NCBI GenBank assembly: GCA_900155495.1
Contig: FTLJ01000181.1
Coordinates: 62,001-126,000 of the forward strand
Length of the DNA stretch: 64,000 nt
Source: Porogramme epimiltina
Lineage: Eukaryota; Basidiomycota; Agaricomycetes; Polyporales; Polyporaceae
Direction of reading: 5' to 3'
The position numbers were made by a program, and so were the translations under genes. This document shows positions 1 to 12,336 of this stretch, piece by piece. A model generated the notes under the pieces. That model did not search any database and was not told the DNA's origin. It saw nothing but the letters and a program-made list of their open reading frames with translations. How positions within the stretch are numbered: the stretch's first letter is position 1; every line of letters starts with the position of its first letter.

Positions 1-254
1 CTTCTTCGACCACATCGTGACTCCTATCGGTCCCGTTATGTGCATTAATTGCCAAGACGCCTTCAATTGGCATTGGACAAGGCCGTTTTGAGTCAAGGAG
101 TCATTCATGCGACCACATCGGGACCCCGCCGCCGACCGACTCGGAGTTTCCTTTCTAGGAACTGGCCTAGAAGACGCATATAAAGGTTTCAATCCCATTG
201 TTTTACTCTGCCTGAGCACTACTCCTTCGCTACCACATCGCAAGTAGCCCCAAC
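1..254 (+). promoter_or_regulatory. Promoter region of the AAA+ ATPase gene
   Basis: This is the upstream region of the ATPase gene starting at 255. A TATA-box-like TATAAA lies at 179-184, about 71 bases before the ATG. The nonamer ACCACATCG occurs three times on the same strand, at 9-17, 112-120 and 232-240, and could be a repeated factor-binding site. No gene is seen here. Confidence 0.5.
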
Positions 255-2927
255 ATGCGCCGTTTCTTGTCCCGTCGCCCTTCCGCCGGATCTACCGTTG
301 TCCACGATGCCGAGAAAGCTTCTCCCTTCGTGCCCACATTCCAGCCTTCACCATCCTTTTACAACTCGCGTGGTCAGCGGGTAGTCCACGAAGACGAGCC
401 GGAAGATGACGAAAACTCGACGGCTGCGCTCGTCGCCCCTGCGTTACCCCCGCCTTCTCCAAACTTGAAGGTGAAGCGTGTAGACTGCTTCTACAGCAAC
501 TGGTCGAAGGCGTGGAAGTATCGGAACACATCCGCCAAGGTCCGCGCAGACGCGCTCCAGACCGTCGGGAACGGCACGGACGGCACAGGTCCCGACCCAT
601 GGATTAGCTACTGCTTCGTTGTTGTGCGCAAGATTCCGCAGGCGGTTGACGGAGAGCAGCGGGAGCCGACCTTCCAGGTGGTGGTGAAGAGTCCCTACTT
701 GCTCATCGCGTGCAAGGAGGTGATTGGGAAGGTTAGGGGCGTTTCATGGACGGCAGAGCCTCTTGAGGTACGTTCATGTCGAGGACTCCGGTATTCCAGA
801 TGTGCTAATACATCATGTACAGCTCGACCCTCTCCTTCTCCTTGCATTCCTCCCGAAGTTTGAGAAGTATCAGGACGATCTCAAGGGCAAGACTTCGCGT
901 ACGGCTTCAGAGAGTCACGTGCTGACGACCGTTGGGGTGCTCATCGACTACCTCCGCAAGGACTACGCCGCGACGCTCGCCAAAGTCGCGAACCTCACCG
1001 AGCACGGCGAGATCACATTCGACACTCTCTTCGCGGTGTTCGTTCCGGGAACGCGCCTCATTGCCGACTGCCCTGTCACTGGAGAGCCTCGCGCGTTCGA
1101 ACTCGTGAGCGCGACGAAGGTGCAGAGCATCTCCGGCGGGGGCGTATACGACCTTATCTGCGAGAGCGTCGACGCGGCGCGTGACACGGATCCGGAAAGC
1201 GACGGTGGAGCCGGCCTAGGCGCGGCCGCCTTCAATCCCGCGGCGCCTAGGTTCGACCCGCACGTTTTTATGCCGCCACCCCCGATGCCTGGGCAGATAG
1301 GTGTCGACGCGGCCATGCAGCGCGCAAGTGGGAAGACGTTCGGGCGCGTTCAGAGCCGTATTTTCATCAAGCATTTCAAGGGGACGACGAAGATTAACAG
1401 CTTGGACGCCTACCCGATCGAGTATCATGCGAACCCGGGTGCGCTGGAAATGGCTCTGATAGAACGCGGCAAGAAGTGGCTGTCCCTGCGGGGTATCCAT
1501 CACATGCAGTATACTGGCGCGGCAACGTATACGGTGATGATAGGCACCGAGAAGAAGGGCATCAAGTTCAACGTAAGGTTTTCCTCGGTTTACACCACGT
1601 CATAAGTACTGACATTGGTTCGTCTTTTAAGGTGAAGTCTCGGATCATGATTGACCGAGGTAAGTTCTTGTTTGCTCTTAGTGTGTTATGAAGGAGAGAT
1701 TGATGTAATCCCTAGGCAACTTCAGGCGTTTGAACCCTGGCTATGAGATGCCGAATGTCAAGTCGGATGCACCCATGCCTCCTCCTAATGTGCCAGACCA
1801 GTACGGTAACTACCCTCCGTCGCCACCGCCTATTCCTTATAACCCTAGTACGTCTGGTTTGTGCCGAATCTGCTACTTCTGTGACTGACAACCACCTCCA
1901 GACGGGTTTGTTCCAACCTTCCAAACTCGTGCACGGATGCCCTCTGAGCGGGACGAGCTTACGGAGGATGAGCTTATGCTCACGCCCTCGGTGCTTTACG
2001 GGTTCAGTTTGTCCGATAAGGCCTGGCGTAAGCACTTTCTATCTGCATCTCCTGACCGCGTCTCATTAAGATATACCGTAGTCGAATTCAACATTCAGCA
2101 CGTCCAGCCGATCGATTGGAATGACGAGGCATTCGAGAATCTCGTGCTGCCCGAGGACCGCAAAGTGCTGTTGCAGTCGCTGGTCGACGCGCATGGCGCC
2201 GACACGGGTTTCGACGACTTCATTCACGGCAAGGGTCACGGGCTGGTGTTCAATCTATTCGGGCCACCTGGTGTAGGCAAGACGCTCTCTGCGGAAGCCA
2301 CGAGCGAGCACGTCCGGCGCCCCCTGTACGTTATTGGTGGTGGGGACCTCGGTACCAACGCTGCTACGCTCGACGCTGCCCTCAACAATGTGTTCGACCT
2401 GGCAACGAGCTGGAAGGCAATTGTCTTGATTGACGAGGTACACACGCTCGCCCTACCCAGAAGAGCCCTAACGCTGACATCTCACACCTTCTCAGGCCGA
2501 CGTGTTCCTTGAGCAGCGCTCGCTGCACGACATGGAGCGCAACGCGATGGTCGCCGTCTTCCTCCGGCACGTCGAGTACTACCGCGGCATCCTCTTCCTC
2601 ACGACGAACCGCGTGCAGGCGTTCGACGAGGCGTTCCTCTCGCGCATCCACGTCGCGCTCCACTTCCGCGAGCTCGCCCCCGACGCGCGCCGCCAGGTCT
2701 GGCGCGCGTTCCTCCGCAAGGTTAGCTCCACGCTCGCCGACTCCGACGACGCGCTCGACGCGCTTGCGGCGCGCGAGGTCAATGGCCGCCAGATCAAGAA
2801 CGCGGTGCGGACCGCGAGTTCGCTCGCCGCGAGCCGGCGCGTGCCGTTGAGCTATAAGCACCTTGCGGACACGCTCGACGCCATGGCGGAGTTCTCTGCA
2901 GAGTTTGCGGCGATCGGGCGCAAGTAA
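255..2927 (+). CDS. AAA+ ATPase with long N-terminal DUF7025-like region
   Basis: Seven exons can be joined in frame: 255-767, 823-1572, 1632-1659, 1716-1847, 1902-2027, 2082-2437 and 2496-2927. Together they encode 778 residues. The C-terminal third is a single AAA+ module: Walker A GPPGVGKT at about residues 577-584, Walker B IVLIDEAD at about 630-637 (interrupted by the last intron), and a TTNR-type sensor/arginine segment after it. The N-terminal part, with the tryptophan-rich stretch near residues 75-85 and the IFIKHFKGTTKI segment, resembles the DUF7025 region found before AAA domains in many fungal proteins. The family presumably remodels a protein client using ATP, but the substrate and compartment are unknown. 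No signal peptide or membrane segment is obvious. Every intron is 54-59 bases and GT-AG. The ATPase assignment is firm; the cellular role is not. Confidence 0.92.
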
Positions 2928-3047
2928 TGTGCCATGTATAGATATTCGGAGTGGTAGGATGGTATCTCGAGAGCGATATGTAACAACAGTGTACCCTGCT
3001 AAAAATACAGATATGGGAAATGTCTTGGTTTCCTTTCCCGGCCAGGT

Positions 3048-4670
3048 TTAGAAAGTGTGGATGGCTGTGCTCTGAGTATGATGGTCATCGACGATCTCCT
3101 CCAGTTCATCATCCCTGAACATGATTGAGCCGCCGAGAGAGCCCACGACGCGCTGGAAAATTGCCGAATCAACGTGAGTGCCATCAAGTGAGTCCATGCC
3201 GCATGACTTCTGATTCGCGGATTGAAGGTTGAGAAGCATCCTAGACACCAGGATGGAGGTCAAGCTGTGGATGGCAGTAGATGCAGCGTGTCAATGCGGT
3301 GTTAGAGCGAGGTGTATGGGACGCACGGCTCGGTAAAAGCGGTTGCCACGCTTGGCTGGTTCCCGACCGCAGAATCCTAGATCGCAGTCGTCAGCGTGGT
3401 TCACACAAGCGATTCAAGAGGCAACTCACGGATGATACCAGGGACAGAACAAGGTGAACGGCATTGAGAATGAATAGGACGCTGTGCAGTGAGTTGTGTG
3501 AGCATGCTTGGCAAACCACGCGGAAAGAAGCAATGCACACAGAAAGTAAATCGTTCCTGTGCCGGTGTTCCAGTTAGAAATCAGAAAGGACACTAAGAAA
3601 AACGTCAAATAGCTTACCGTCTCGCAACAAAACAGTCCTCAGGGAGTCTCTCCCAAAGCTCATTTGAGAATCACCGCGTTTGGCTAGCGTGAACCACGTA
3701 GTGCACAGAACAATGACATCGGCTGCTATGAGGGCGGTTCTGGAGGTGATCAAGACTGCCACGTATGTGAGCTATCGGGGATAGTCCGATCGCTCGATAT
3801 ACCACATACAACTACCCGCGGCGCGTGAACAAAGGATACTTGGGATATATAAACGGACTTACTTTCGTGCCAGGTCTGGCCCAACGGAAGAAGTGGGCAC
3901 ACATGAATCCGGAAATGCGTTGTATAGAGTGACGACGGACACCTGGAGAGTTATGCGGAGAACCAAGAGTAAAGATGTGAGTTAGCGTCATCAACACGGC
4001 TAGCACAAACTCACCATGTCGACTCCAAATGGAACCAGGGAAAGGACAAGCACCACGGCGCCGAGAAGGCGATTCCTGCTTACTGCGTAGATCCTAAGAC
4101 CCGAAAAAACTACACACAATAGGGTGAGGGGAAGTAGAATCATCGATGCAAGAGCACATCCGACGGACCTGCCCAAATGATATACTGAAATATATCCAAG
4201 AATTCTTCGGCTCGCGCCACCGCGATGCAACTTTGATAGAACGTCAGCCAACGGACGGAGGAAGGCTGTTGGACGAATGCACACCTGGGGACGGATATCG
4301 TCTCGGGAGCCAAGAACAGCCCAAGCTCATACAGGGTAAGGCACAGAGTGATGTACCGGTTGGCCAAGAATAGGGCAACCGCCCCAGTAAGCTTGCCTCC
4401 CAAGAAAAGCTGTATCTCGCTGAAAATTGTGAGCGAGTACTCGTAGATGACAACCACTAGGATGGGGTACCCGCAGGTTAGCGTGCTCCCTCCAGCCGTA
4501 GGGGAGGAACGGAAGACTGACCCACAGCAGCAAGAGCGCAGTAGTTGCTGAGTGCACTGTAGAGGAGGACATTAGCACTGAGGAAATCCTTATGACTGAT
4601 ATCTTAGGACGCACATAGCACTGTAAGCGGCAATAAGCTCGGAGTCAGAGTAGTCGTCCTGGGATGCCAT
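3048..4670 (-). CDS. DUF6533 multi-pass membrane protein (copy A)
   Basis: This gene belongs to the DUF6533 family of basidiomycete membrane proteins, whose function is unknown. It starts at the ATG at 4670 (MASQDDYSDSEL). Short exons follow: one giving ALSNYCALAAV, then the family hallmark (an IYEYSLTIFSEIQLF segment and LANRYITL). Further hydrophobic helices follow, including LRIYAVSRNRLLGAVVLVLS and TSRTALIAADVIVLCTTWF, then the conserved VLLRDG and a terminal exon beginning LTSILVSRMLLNLQ. Introns of about 50-60 bases separate the helices as in the other five copies in this window, so the gene looks intact. The C-terminal tail is polar and variable. It lies upstream of, and in the same orientation as, two aldehyde dehydrogenase genes. 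I could not verify every internal splice junction. Confidence 0.8.
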
Positions 4671-5695
4671 GGTTTGATGAGCCACAAGCCTAAGAGGAGA
4701 CAAGGACGGGGCGCAGGGAGTGCACACACCTCATATGCACGGATGCTCCCAATATATGCCAAACAGCAATAGCTAGCCCGGGAGTCCTGAGGGATGAATT
4801 CGACGATGGACTAGGAGCGCTGGCACAGCAAATTCACTGCACTATTGGGACACTGATAGAAAGATCGCAGGCGACGATGGTAACTCAGTGATGGATCCAC
4901 GCGCACGTTGTGATCGTCTGAGACCACATTTTTCTTCTAGCTCGTGGCGATACGAGGTCTACACCGCGAGAAGCAGTTTGCCATGGCACAGTTTTGAGTG
5001 CCTCATGCGACCCTGGTCACCGACCGTGAGACAGGCACCGAGGAATCTATGGAGTGCATCATATGGTAGTCGTGTAGTTTCTGCGAGTGAGATGGCCCCT
5101 CGCCAAGCAGCCTCAAGCTTCGAAGGCTACCACTATCCCGGTATAATTCTCGCCGGGTGAGTTGGCGGTAGGATATGAGCCTTGATCGCCAGTACGCAGA
5201 CGACATCATGAAAAAGAAATGTCTGAAAGAATCCTGTCAGTGGGGCCGAAATTGAGGAGAACGAAACACATACATCAAATTGTGTTCTATCCAGCTGCCA
5301 CGAGACCCCAGGCCTTAAGTCTCAAGTGTCGAGTTCGAAGAAGAGCACGAAGCTAGTATCTTTCATTGTCGCCGTGCCGCGTGGCGTTGAGATGTGATGA
5401 CGTCACCACATATATTCACACAATCACGTGCCAGTACTCCCCCGGGCCCCAGGAGCCTGTTTTGTCTGAGAATGTTGACCGGTCTGACCCCTGAGGCAAC
5501 GATGGTGTTTGGGCCCATTATTGATTCCGTGCGGCCGTCATTTATAACTCATAGGTCTGTTGATACCTCCTTAGATGACTTACTTCTTTGATCTTCTGAA
5601 CATCACACAAGAGGATACCTTGTGGATTGTGCCGTTGTTTTCGTTGTGAAGCCGCTATCCACACCGCGCCAGTGTTACCCTGTAACTAGAGGAGC
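4671..5695. other. Intergenic region, no supported gene
   Basis: The stretch lies between DUF6533 copy A and the 3' end of an aldehyde dehydrogenase gene. Only short ORFs without recognisable motifs are present, on both strands. It should include the promoter of copy A on the minus strand and the 3' untranslated region of the dehydrogenase. Confidence 0.5.
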
Positions 5696-8177
5696 CTAGT
5701 ACAGTGTTGCTCCCCATTGTATCACACCTACGGCTATACCTGCCACGATGCACGCGCTCGTGATCCATAAAGTCCACCGCACGCCCCGCTCTCCTGGGCG
5801 AGGCGGTAGAGGGGCGATCGCTTGAATGGGGTTCCAGGTCTGGATTGACGATGAGCCTCCGTTCACGAGGCAGCAGGAAAAACGACGCACCTTCCCAGTA
5901 TACGGAGGATACCTGTACCCCATTCCTACTTTGTCTAGCCTGCGGCAATGTGTTGGTACGAAGGAACTACGGCCAACGAAGCATGCGAGTGGCAGGACTT
6001 ACCACGAAGGACTCTCGTGCGAGGCGCGCAGATGTGAGAACTGATCGAAGGTGTATTTACCCGACATGTAGCCGTCTGTCCGCAAGTGAGATGGCTAGTT
6101 CGAAGCGAAGACGGACCTGCAGAGACGTACATCCACTCTGCCCTACACCACACATAGGCACTCCAGGGACTGGACAGTGGAGATGAGATGGAACCTGAAG
6201 ACTTAAAGGCAAGGCAGGACTTACTGGCCGAGCCGAAGATCGTGTCGTTCGCGAAGGCAGTTCCGCTGCGCGTGTTCTCGAAGACTGGAATGCGAGCATC
6301 AGTACGCGCGTAAAACTCTAGCTGTCCGCACGCGTACCTTGCTCTCTGAAGTGAGCATCTCGCGAGAACACGTACACAACGAGGGGGATGTCCCTGGATG
6401 GATAAGCATTGGTTCAGAGCGCGCTACACAATAAGACCCCTGTCTGACTGGCACTCACCGCGTGTTGATAATCTCTATCGCCTCTTCAACATCGCGCACA
6501 GGCAACACACATAGCACAGGCCCAAATATTTCTTCACCCATAAGTGCGTCGTCAGCGCGGACGTCGCGCACGACTGTGGGTGCGATATACCGACGGGCGG
6601 GGTCAACCGCGCCCCCAAGAACAACCGTCCCTCGCGATGAGGCGAGGAGGCCAGCTATGCGTTCAGTGTGAGCGGTGCTGATGATGCGCGCAAACGAGTC
6701 AGAGTCCTCGGGGCCGGAGGGGTAGAAGGCGCGGTATCTGGTTAGGATGAGTGACGGATAAGTGGTAGGGAAGGGTGGTGGATGAGAGAGGGAACTCACA
6801 CTTCCTTGAAGGCGTCGATAAGCTTGTCTTGGAAGTATTCCGGAACAAGGACATACTCTGGAGACACGCAGATCTGGTAGAATGTGTTGAAACAGCGCGG
6901 TGAGCGGGCGTAGGCGCGAAGAGAAGCACCCGGCACTCTGACCTGACCGGCGTTGGAGAAGCGCCCCCACAGTATTCGGCGAGCGGTAGTCTTGAGGTCG
7001 CAATTCGGGTCCACCACTACCGGATTCTTTCCTAAAAGACCACGTCACAGTCACGCCCCCATTTTAATACGAGGAGCTGTGTAATCAAGACGGACCTCCG
7101 AGCTGAAAAATCTTCCGTCAATTAGAGTCATAGAGCTTCGCCGCATGGCGCGCGCCTCACCTCAAGTGTAAGAGGTGTTAAGTGCTCTGCCGCAGCGCGG
7201 GCGATAATACGCCCGACATGAGCGCTCCCTTTTTGTAGAGTGGTGAGCGCGGAGCTCATGATGGCGGGAAAGCACTAGGTCTGACCTGTGTACATAACTA
7301 TAGTCACCATCCTGGTTAGAATAAACAAGTGACGAAATGGGAGTGGAAAACGTACTATGGTCCCACTGAAGTTCGAGGAGCTGTCACGTAACCCAAGCAC
7401 AATCAGCGTGGCATTGGTGTAACATTGACTGTACGGCATGCCTTGGTAGCTTCGTGCGCCCCTCCATTGACTACTTGATAGAGTTCCGAATCGAGATACT
7501 TGGGTACGAGTTCCGCGAGCAGCATTGCGACGTTGGGTGTCTGCTCTGATGGCTTTAGCACGGCGGCATCTCCGGCAGCAATTGCACCCATCTAAAAGAT
7601 GCTGCGGTGAGCACTGTGATGTGGCGTCGATGTGGGAGCTCCGGTGGAGGCGGCGTCAGCTTATACGTACTAGGGGACCCAAAAGTAGGTACATGGGGAA
7701 ATTGAATGGTGCGAAGATGAGCACGGTGCCTTTCGGAACCGCCTTCACGCTTCCATTCATGGCGGCAAACGCCAGGTTGAACGGTGTTCGCCGTGGCTTC
7801 ATCCACTGCTCGACGCCATCATACATCTCCTTGAGCTCAAGAAGTGCTGCGCCTATGTCAAAGCTACATGTACAGTGAGAGAGCATCTCGACTCAAGTTC
7901 GTTCAACGTACAAGCTTGTTTCAAATTCTGGACGACCAAGATCGAGTTTGTAGGCGTCCTTAAAGCGCTGCTCGTTGTCTTTGATCATGTACCCCACCTG
8001 CGCGATTTGTTCCTTGCGGAATTGAATAGATCTGGTCTTTCCGGAGGCAAAAGCCTTGCGGGCACGCAGACGTATCTAAGATGTCGCATCAGCATGAACA
8101 CAACGTGGGATTGGGATTATGAGGTAATCTACCTCAGGGATGTCTTCGAGTGGGGTTGGTAGTAGAGATAAGGACAT
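5696..8177 (-). CDS. Class 3 (fatty) aldehyde dehydrogenase, downstream tandem copy
   Basis: An NAD(P)-dependent aldehyde dehydrogenase of the ALDH3/Hfd1 type, oxidising medium- or long-chain aldehydes to acids. About 16 exons join in frame from the ATG at 8177 ([15 protein letters not shown]). Visible motifs in order are [30 protein letters not shown], catalytic-glutamate motif LELGGKNP, catalytic-cysteine motif [21 protein letters not shown], and GVGQSGY followed by a KYTFDQFSHLRAS block. The C-terminus after [10 protein letters not shown] carries a hydrophobic helix (near WITSACIVAGIAVG), consistent with the tail anchor of membrane-bound class 3 enzymes. The usual LPFGG before GVGQSG reads VPMCG. 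Two exons are only 12 and 7 bases. One intron uses a GC donor at 7441-7440. The copy at 8673-11157 is a clear paralogue. Confidence 0.9.
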
Positions 8178-8672
8178 ATTACTGGCTTGAACCCTACACC
8201 CACGCCGGCAAGACAGCATTTATAGGACCTCCTCCGGGGGTCACGGGAGTAAGGACTGACGTGGTGAGGATTGAACTGGTCGTCCGGTGTCTCAGCTTGA
8301 GTTTCTGCGCATCACGGAGTTTGATTCCTGATAGAACCATATTTATGATTAGTGCTGTTTTCAGTAATCAACAACCCTTTGAAGCTCATGCATGGATGGC
8401 AATCGCGCGCGCATCCACATAACAGTGTGACAATTATCAAGAACACGTCCACTGTGGTACACGTCATATGATAACACCGAAGCCATGCTGGTGGTGGCGA
8501 CAGTAGTGACTGCCAGACACAATTCGTCTATGAATCCTGGAGAACTGCTGATAATACTCTGGCAAGTGAGACGAATGTTGGAGGCAAATGAGTATTACGA
8601 GAGCATAGCTCGCACCTTATCACTGTTTGAAGATCATACGAGAACAAGAGAATCACGAGAGCGCGGAACCTA
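8178..8672 (-). promoter_or_regulatory. Promoter region of the downstream aldehyde dehydrogenase copy
   Basis: No gene is seen in this spacer between the two aldehyde dehydrogenases. Reading the minus strand, a TATAAAT element lies at 8218-8224, about 41 bases upstream of the ATG at 8177. The part from about 8200 to 8430 resembles 11185-11400, upstream of the other copy, so the duplication included the proximal promoter. The corresponding element there has drifted to TTTAAAT. Confidence 0.5.
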
Positions 8673-11157
8673 CTACAGTCTCTCTCCCCATTGTGTCACC
8701 CCCACAACTATACCTGCCGCAGCAATGCACGCGCCGGTGATCCATAACGTCCACCGCATGCCTCGCTCCCCCGGGCGAGGTGGCAGGGGGGCGATCGCTT
8801 GCATGGGGTTCCAAGTCTGGATCAGTGATAATGAGCCGTTCGTGAGGCAGACCGCGGCGGGCGGACAACGCACCTTTCCAGTATACGGAGGATACCTGTA
8901 CCCCAACCCAACCTTGTCCAGCCTGTGGTGATATGCCAGTAAGAACAAAGAACGGCCTACAAGGCGCGTAAGCAGGACTTGCCATGAAGGACTCTCGTGC
9001 GAGGCCCGTAGGTGCGAGAGCTGATCGAAGGTGTATTTACCAGTACTGTAGCCGTCTGTTTACAAGTGAGATTGTTATGTCAAAGGGGAGATGGGCCAGC
9101 AGAGACGTACATCCGCTCTGCCCAACACCTCCCAAGGGCAATCCCGACACTGAATAGCGGAGTTGAGCCAATGCCTGAAGACTTCTCGGAAAGGCACGAC
9201 TTACCGCCTGGGCTGAGGACCGTATCGTTCGCGACGGTAGTTCCGCTGCGTGTATTCTCGAAGACTTTGACACAACAAGAGATCATCATTACCCGCGCAC
9301 ATTTCTAGCTATAAGCTGCATGCTTACCTTGCTCTCTGAAGCGGGCATCTTTCGAGAACACGTACACAACGAGGGGACTATCCCTGGGTGAATAAACGTT
9401 CTGTCAGAGCATATTACGAGAGAGAACCTAGGCTCGACAATCACTCACTGTGCATTGATGATCTCAACCGCCTCCTCGACATCGCGCACAGGGAGCACGC
9501 AAAGGACAGGCCCAAATATTTCCTCGCTCATGAGTGCGTCGTCCACGCGAACGTCGCGCACGACTGTGGGCGCGATATACCTGCGGGCGGGGTCGACCGC
9601 GCCCCCGAGAACGACCGTACCTCGCGACGACGCGAGAAGGCCTGCGATGCGTTCAGCATGAGCGGCGCTGATTACGCGCGCGAACGAGTCCGAGTCTTCG
9701 GGGCCGGATGGGTAGAAGGCGTTATATCTGGGCAGGATGAGTAACGAGTGAGCGGTAGGCAGAGGCGCTACACCGGTGAAGGCGCTTACACTTCCTTGAA
9801 GGCTTCGATCAGCTTGTCTTGGAAGTATTCCGGGACAAGGACATACTCAGGGGACACACAGATCTGGTGGGAGAGATAGAAGCTGCAGTGAGCACGTGCG
9901 GGCGCGGTGGGTTGAAGGCCGCCCTCTTACCTGGCCGGCGTTGGAGAAGCGCCCCCACAGTATCCGGCGAGCCGCAGTCTTGAGGTCGCAGTTCGGGTCT
10001 ACCACCACAGGATTCTTACCTAGAAGACGACGTCGCAGATCCGATGTCAATTCCAGAGCGAGTAATTGAAAACTCAAGGCGGACCTCCGAGCTGAGAAGT
10101 CCTTCGTCAATTTATTAAGTCATAGAGCTTCCACGATGCGTGCCTCACCTCAAGAGTTAGGGGCGTCAAGTGTTCTGCCGCAGCGCGGGCGACAATGCGC
10201 CCCACACGAGCGTTTCCTTTGGGTGGCGTGGTGAGCACGGGGGCTCGCGTTGGCAGGAAAGCATTAGCACTAACCTGTGTACATGACTGCAGCCACCGCT
10301 ATCATCAGGACTAGTGAGCGATGCGACGGGAGTGGAAACGCACTATGGTCCCACTGAAGCTCAAGGAGCTGTCGTGTAGTCCAGCCAAAGTCAGCTGGGC
10401 GGTTGGTGAAATATTGGCTGTGCGGCAAACCTTGGTAGCTTCGCGTACCCCTCCATTGACCACTTGATAGAGGTCCGGATCGAGATACTTGGGTATGATT
10501 TCCGCGAGTAACATTGCGGCGTTGGGTGTCTGCTCTGATGGCTTTAGCACAGCGGCATCTCCGGCAGCAATTGCGCCCATCTAAAAGACGCTGTGATGAG
10601 TACTGTGACATAGCGCCGATGGGGACATGCTGTGGGGCTGGGGTCAGCTTGTACGTACTAGGGGACCTAAAAGTAGGTACATGGGGAAATTGAATGGTGC
10701 GAGGATGAGTACGGTGCCTTTTGGACACGGTTTCACCCTTCCATTCATGGCGGCAAACGCCAGGTTGAACGGTGTTCGCTGTGGCTTCACCCATTGCTCG
10801 ACGCCATCGTACATCTCCCTGAGCTCAAGAAGAGTTCCGCCTACATCGAAGCTACATATGGTGAGTGAGCATCTTGACTCGAGTATGTTCAACGTACAAG
10901 CTTGTTTCGAACTCTGGACGGCCAAGATCAAGTTTATAGGCGTCCCTAAAGCGTTGCTCGTTGTCTTTGATCATGTATCCGACTTGTGCGATTTGCTCCT
11001 TGCGGAACTGAATCGACTTGGTCTTGCCGGAAGCAAAGGCCTGACGTGCACGCAAACGTATCTAAGTTCTTGTATCAGCAGGAATGCCACGAACAGCTAG
11101 GGGACATTCTACCTCCGGGATGTCTTCGAGCGGGGTTGGAACTAGAAGTGCAGACAT
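8673..11157 (-). CDS. Class 3 (fatty) aldehyde dehydrogenase, upstream tandem copy
   Basis: Paralogue of the gene at 5696-8177, with the same roughly 16-exon structure. It starts at the ATG at 11157 ([15 protein letters not shown]) and ends at the stop at 8673. Key motifs are present: [35 protein letters not shown], catalytic glutamate in LELGGKNP, catalytic cysteine in [32 protein letters not shown], a [13 protein letters not shown] block and [10 protein letters not shown]. The C-terminal hydrophobic helix (near [15 protein letters not shown]) again suggests tail anchoring in a membrane. Micro-exons of 12 bases (10275-10286) and 7 bases (10085-10091) are required to keep the frame. The last intron has a GC donor at 8982-8981, where the sister copy has GT. 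The enzyme should act on fatty or aromatic aldehydes; the exact substrate cannot be read from the sequence. Confidence 0.9.
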
Positions 11158-12336
11158 AATGTGGGCTCAAACTCTACGTCGGTGCCCGGGAGACAGCATT
11201 TAAAGGACCTCCTCGGCGAATTCCGGGCGTATGAAGGCATATCGGTGAGAAGTGAGCATGTTGTGTCAGCTTGAGCTTCTGGGTATCACGCGGCCAGACT
11301 CCTGAGCGTGTGATTGAACATTTATGATCAGTGCCATTGTGAAAGATTCCTCGAAGCTTGCGCGTGAATGGAAACTGGGAACGCCTCCACTTGCGCGTAA
11401 ATGACGCTCCGTGGGAACACGCTCACGGAAGGCTGACCAGTGCGAAAACGATAGAGCCCACCTGAGCATTATGCCGTGAGTACAGCAATTTACAGTCGAC
11501 TTCACGCACACCCTGAACCTTGACGATCGGGGATTGCCCTACTAAAGAGGACTACCGACAGTGCCCTTCCCGCTAAGATAGGTAGCAGAGGTAACCAAAT
11601 ATATCAGGGGCCATCAGGGCCGTTTGAGGTAACCCCTAGACAGAAGTTAGCATGGATACGATGTCAATTCCAGGAGAGTCGTGACCAGTACTTACGTGTC
11701 AATCGTTTCACAAAGACCCCGAGCGTTGTTACACTAGCAGCCCCACCGAGTCTTCGTCGTCGAGTGACTGGAGTCATAGTCGGAGGCTTTAGGCGCCGGT
11801 GGGCGTGAAGGAACCTGCCTAGATCGGACCGTGTGAACTTCAAAGTGATGACATAAGACGTTGGAAAAGAGGCGATCTCCCCAACGGCCTTCATCCACGC
11901 CCTCTGTCTACAATCAGCGACGGAGCGCTAGCAGGCTCTACTCTGCGTGCAATAATTGCTTCAGAAAGAAACGTAGACTGTTTGGATAGACGGTTCGGTG
12001 AACTAGCTCCTTGAATACGAATTGCTACTAATTTACGCTTCGGTGCCAGGTTGTAATCAATGATCGTAGTTCGAAAGAATTAGCTACATGAATAACTAGT
12101 ACCATGACACGCTATACAACGACAAGAAAGTACAAATACATGCCTTGACGTCACATCGTCTCCTAGCAAATGCATTCATCCCGTCATTGTGAGTCTTCTT
12201 AGCAGGTGCCATCATAGTAATGACTCCTTACATCGGTGCCGCATGATAGGCAGGTAGTGAATATCCTACGGAGCTCTAGCCCACGCAGTTAGATCACCAT
12301 CTTCATCCTTCCCCATTTTGGCCCGCCATACCCCCC
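11158..12336. other. Intergenic region, no supported gene
   Basis: Divergent upstream region between the minus-strand aldehyde dehydrogenase and the plus-strand RNA-repair gene. The first 250 bases match the upstream region of the sister dehydrogenase. Beyond that only short unrecognised ORFs are seen. Confidence 0.5.

Larger units (their letters stand above)
5696..11400 (-). repeat. Tandem gene duplication (aldehyde dehydrogenase pair)
   Basis: Two direct units, about 5696-8430 and 8673-11400, each hold one aldehyde dehydrogenase gene with its proximal upstream region. They share exon boundaries, micro-exons and similar intron ends. The start codons are 2,980 bases apart. The introns and 3' halves have diverged visibly, so the duplication is not very recent. 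Confidence 0.85.

Noticed and set aside
5696..8177. Downstream aldehyde dehydrogenase as a pseudogene, because ORFs are interrupted
   Set aside because: All breaks are explained by short introns, two micro-exons and one GC donor. The catalytic Cys and Glu are present.
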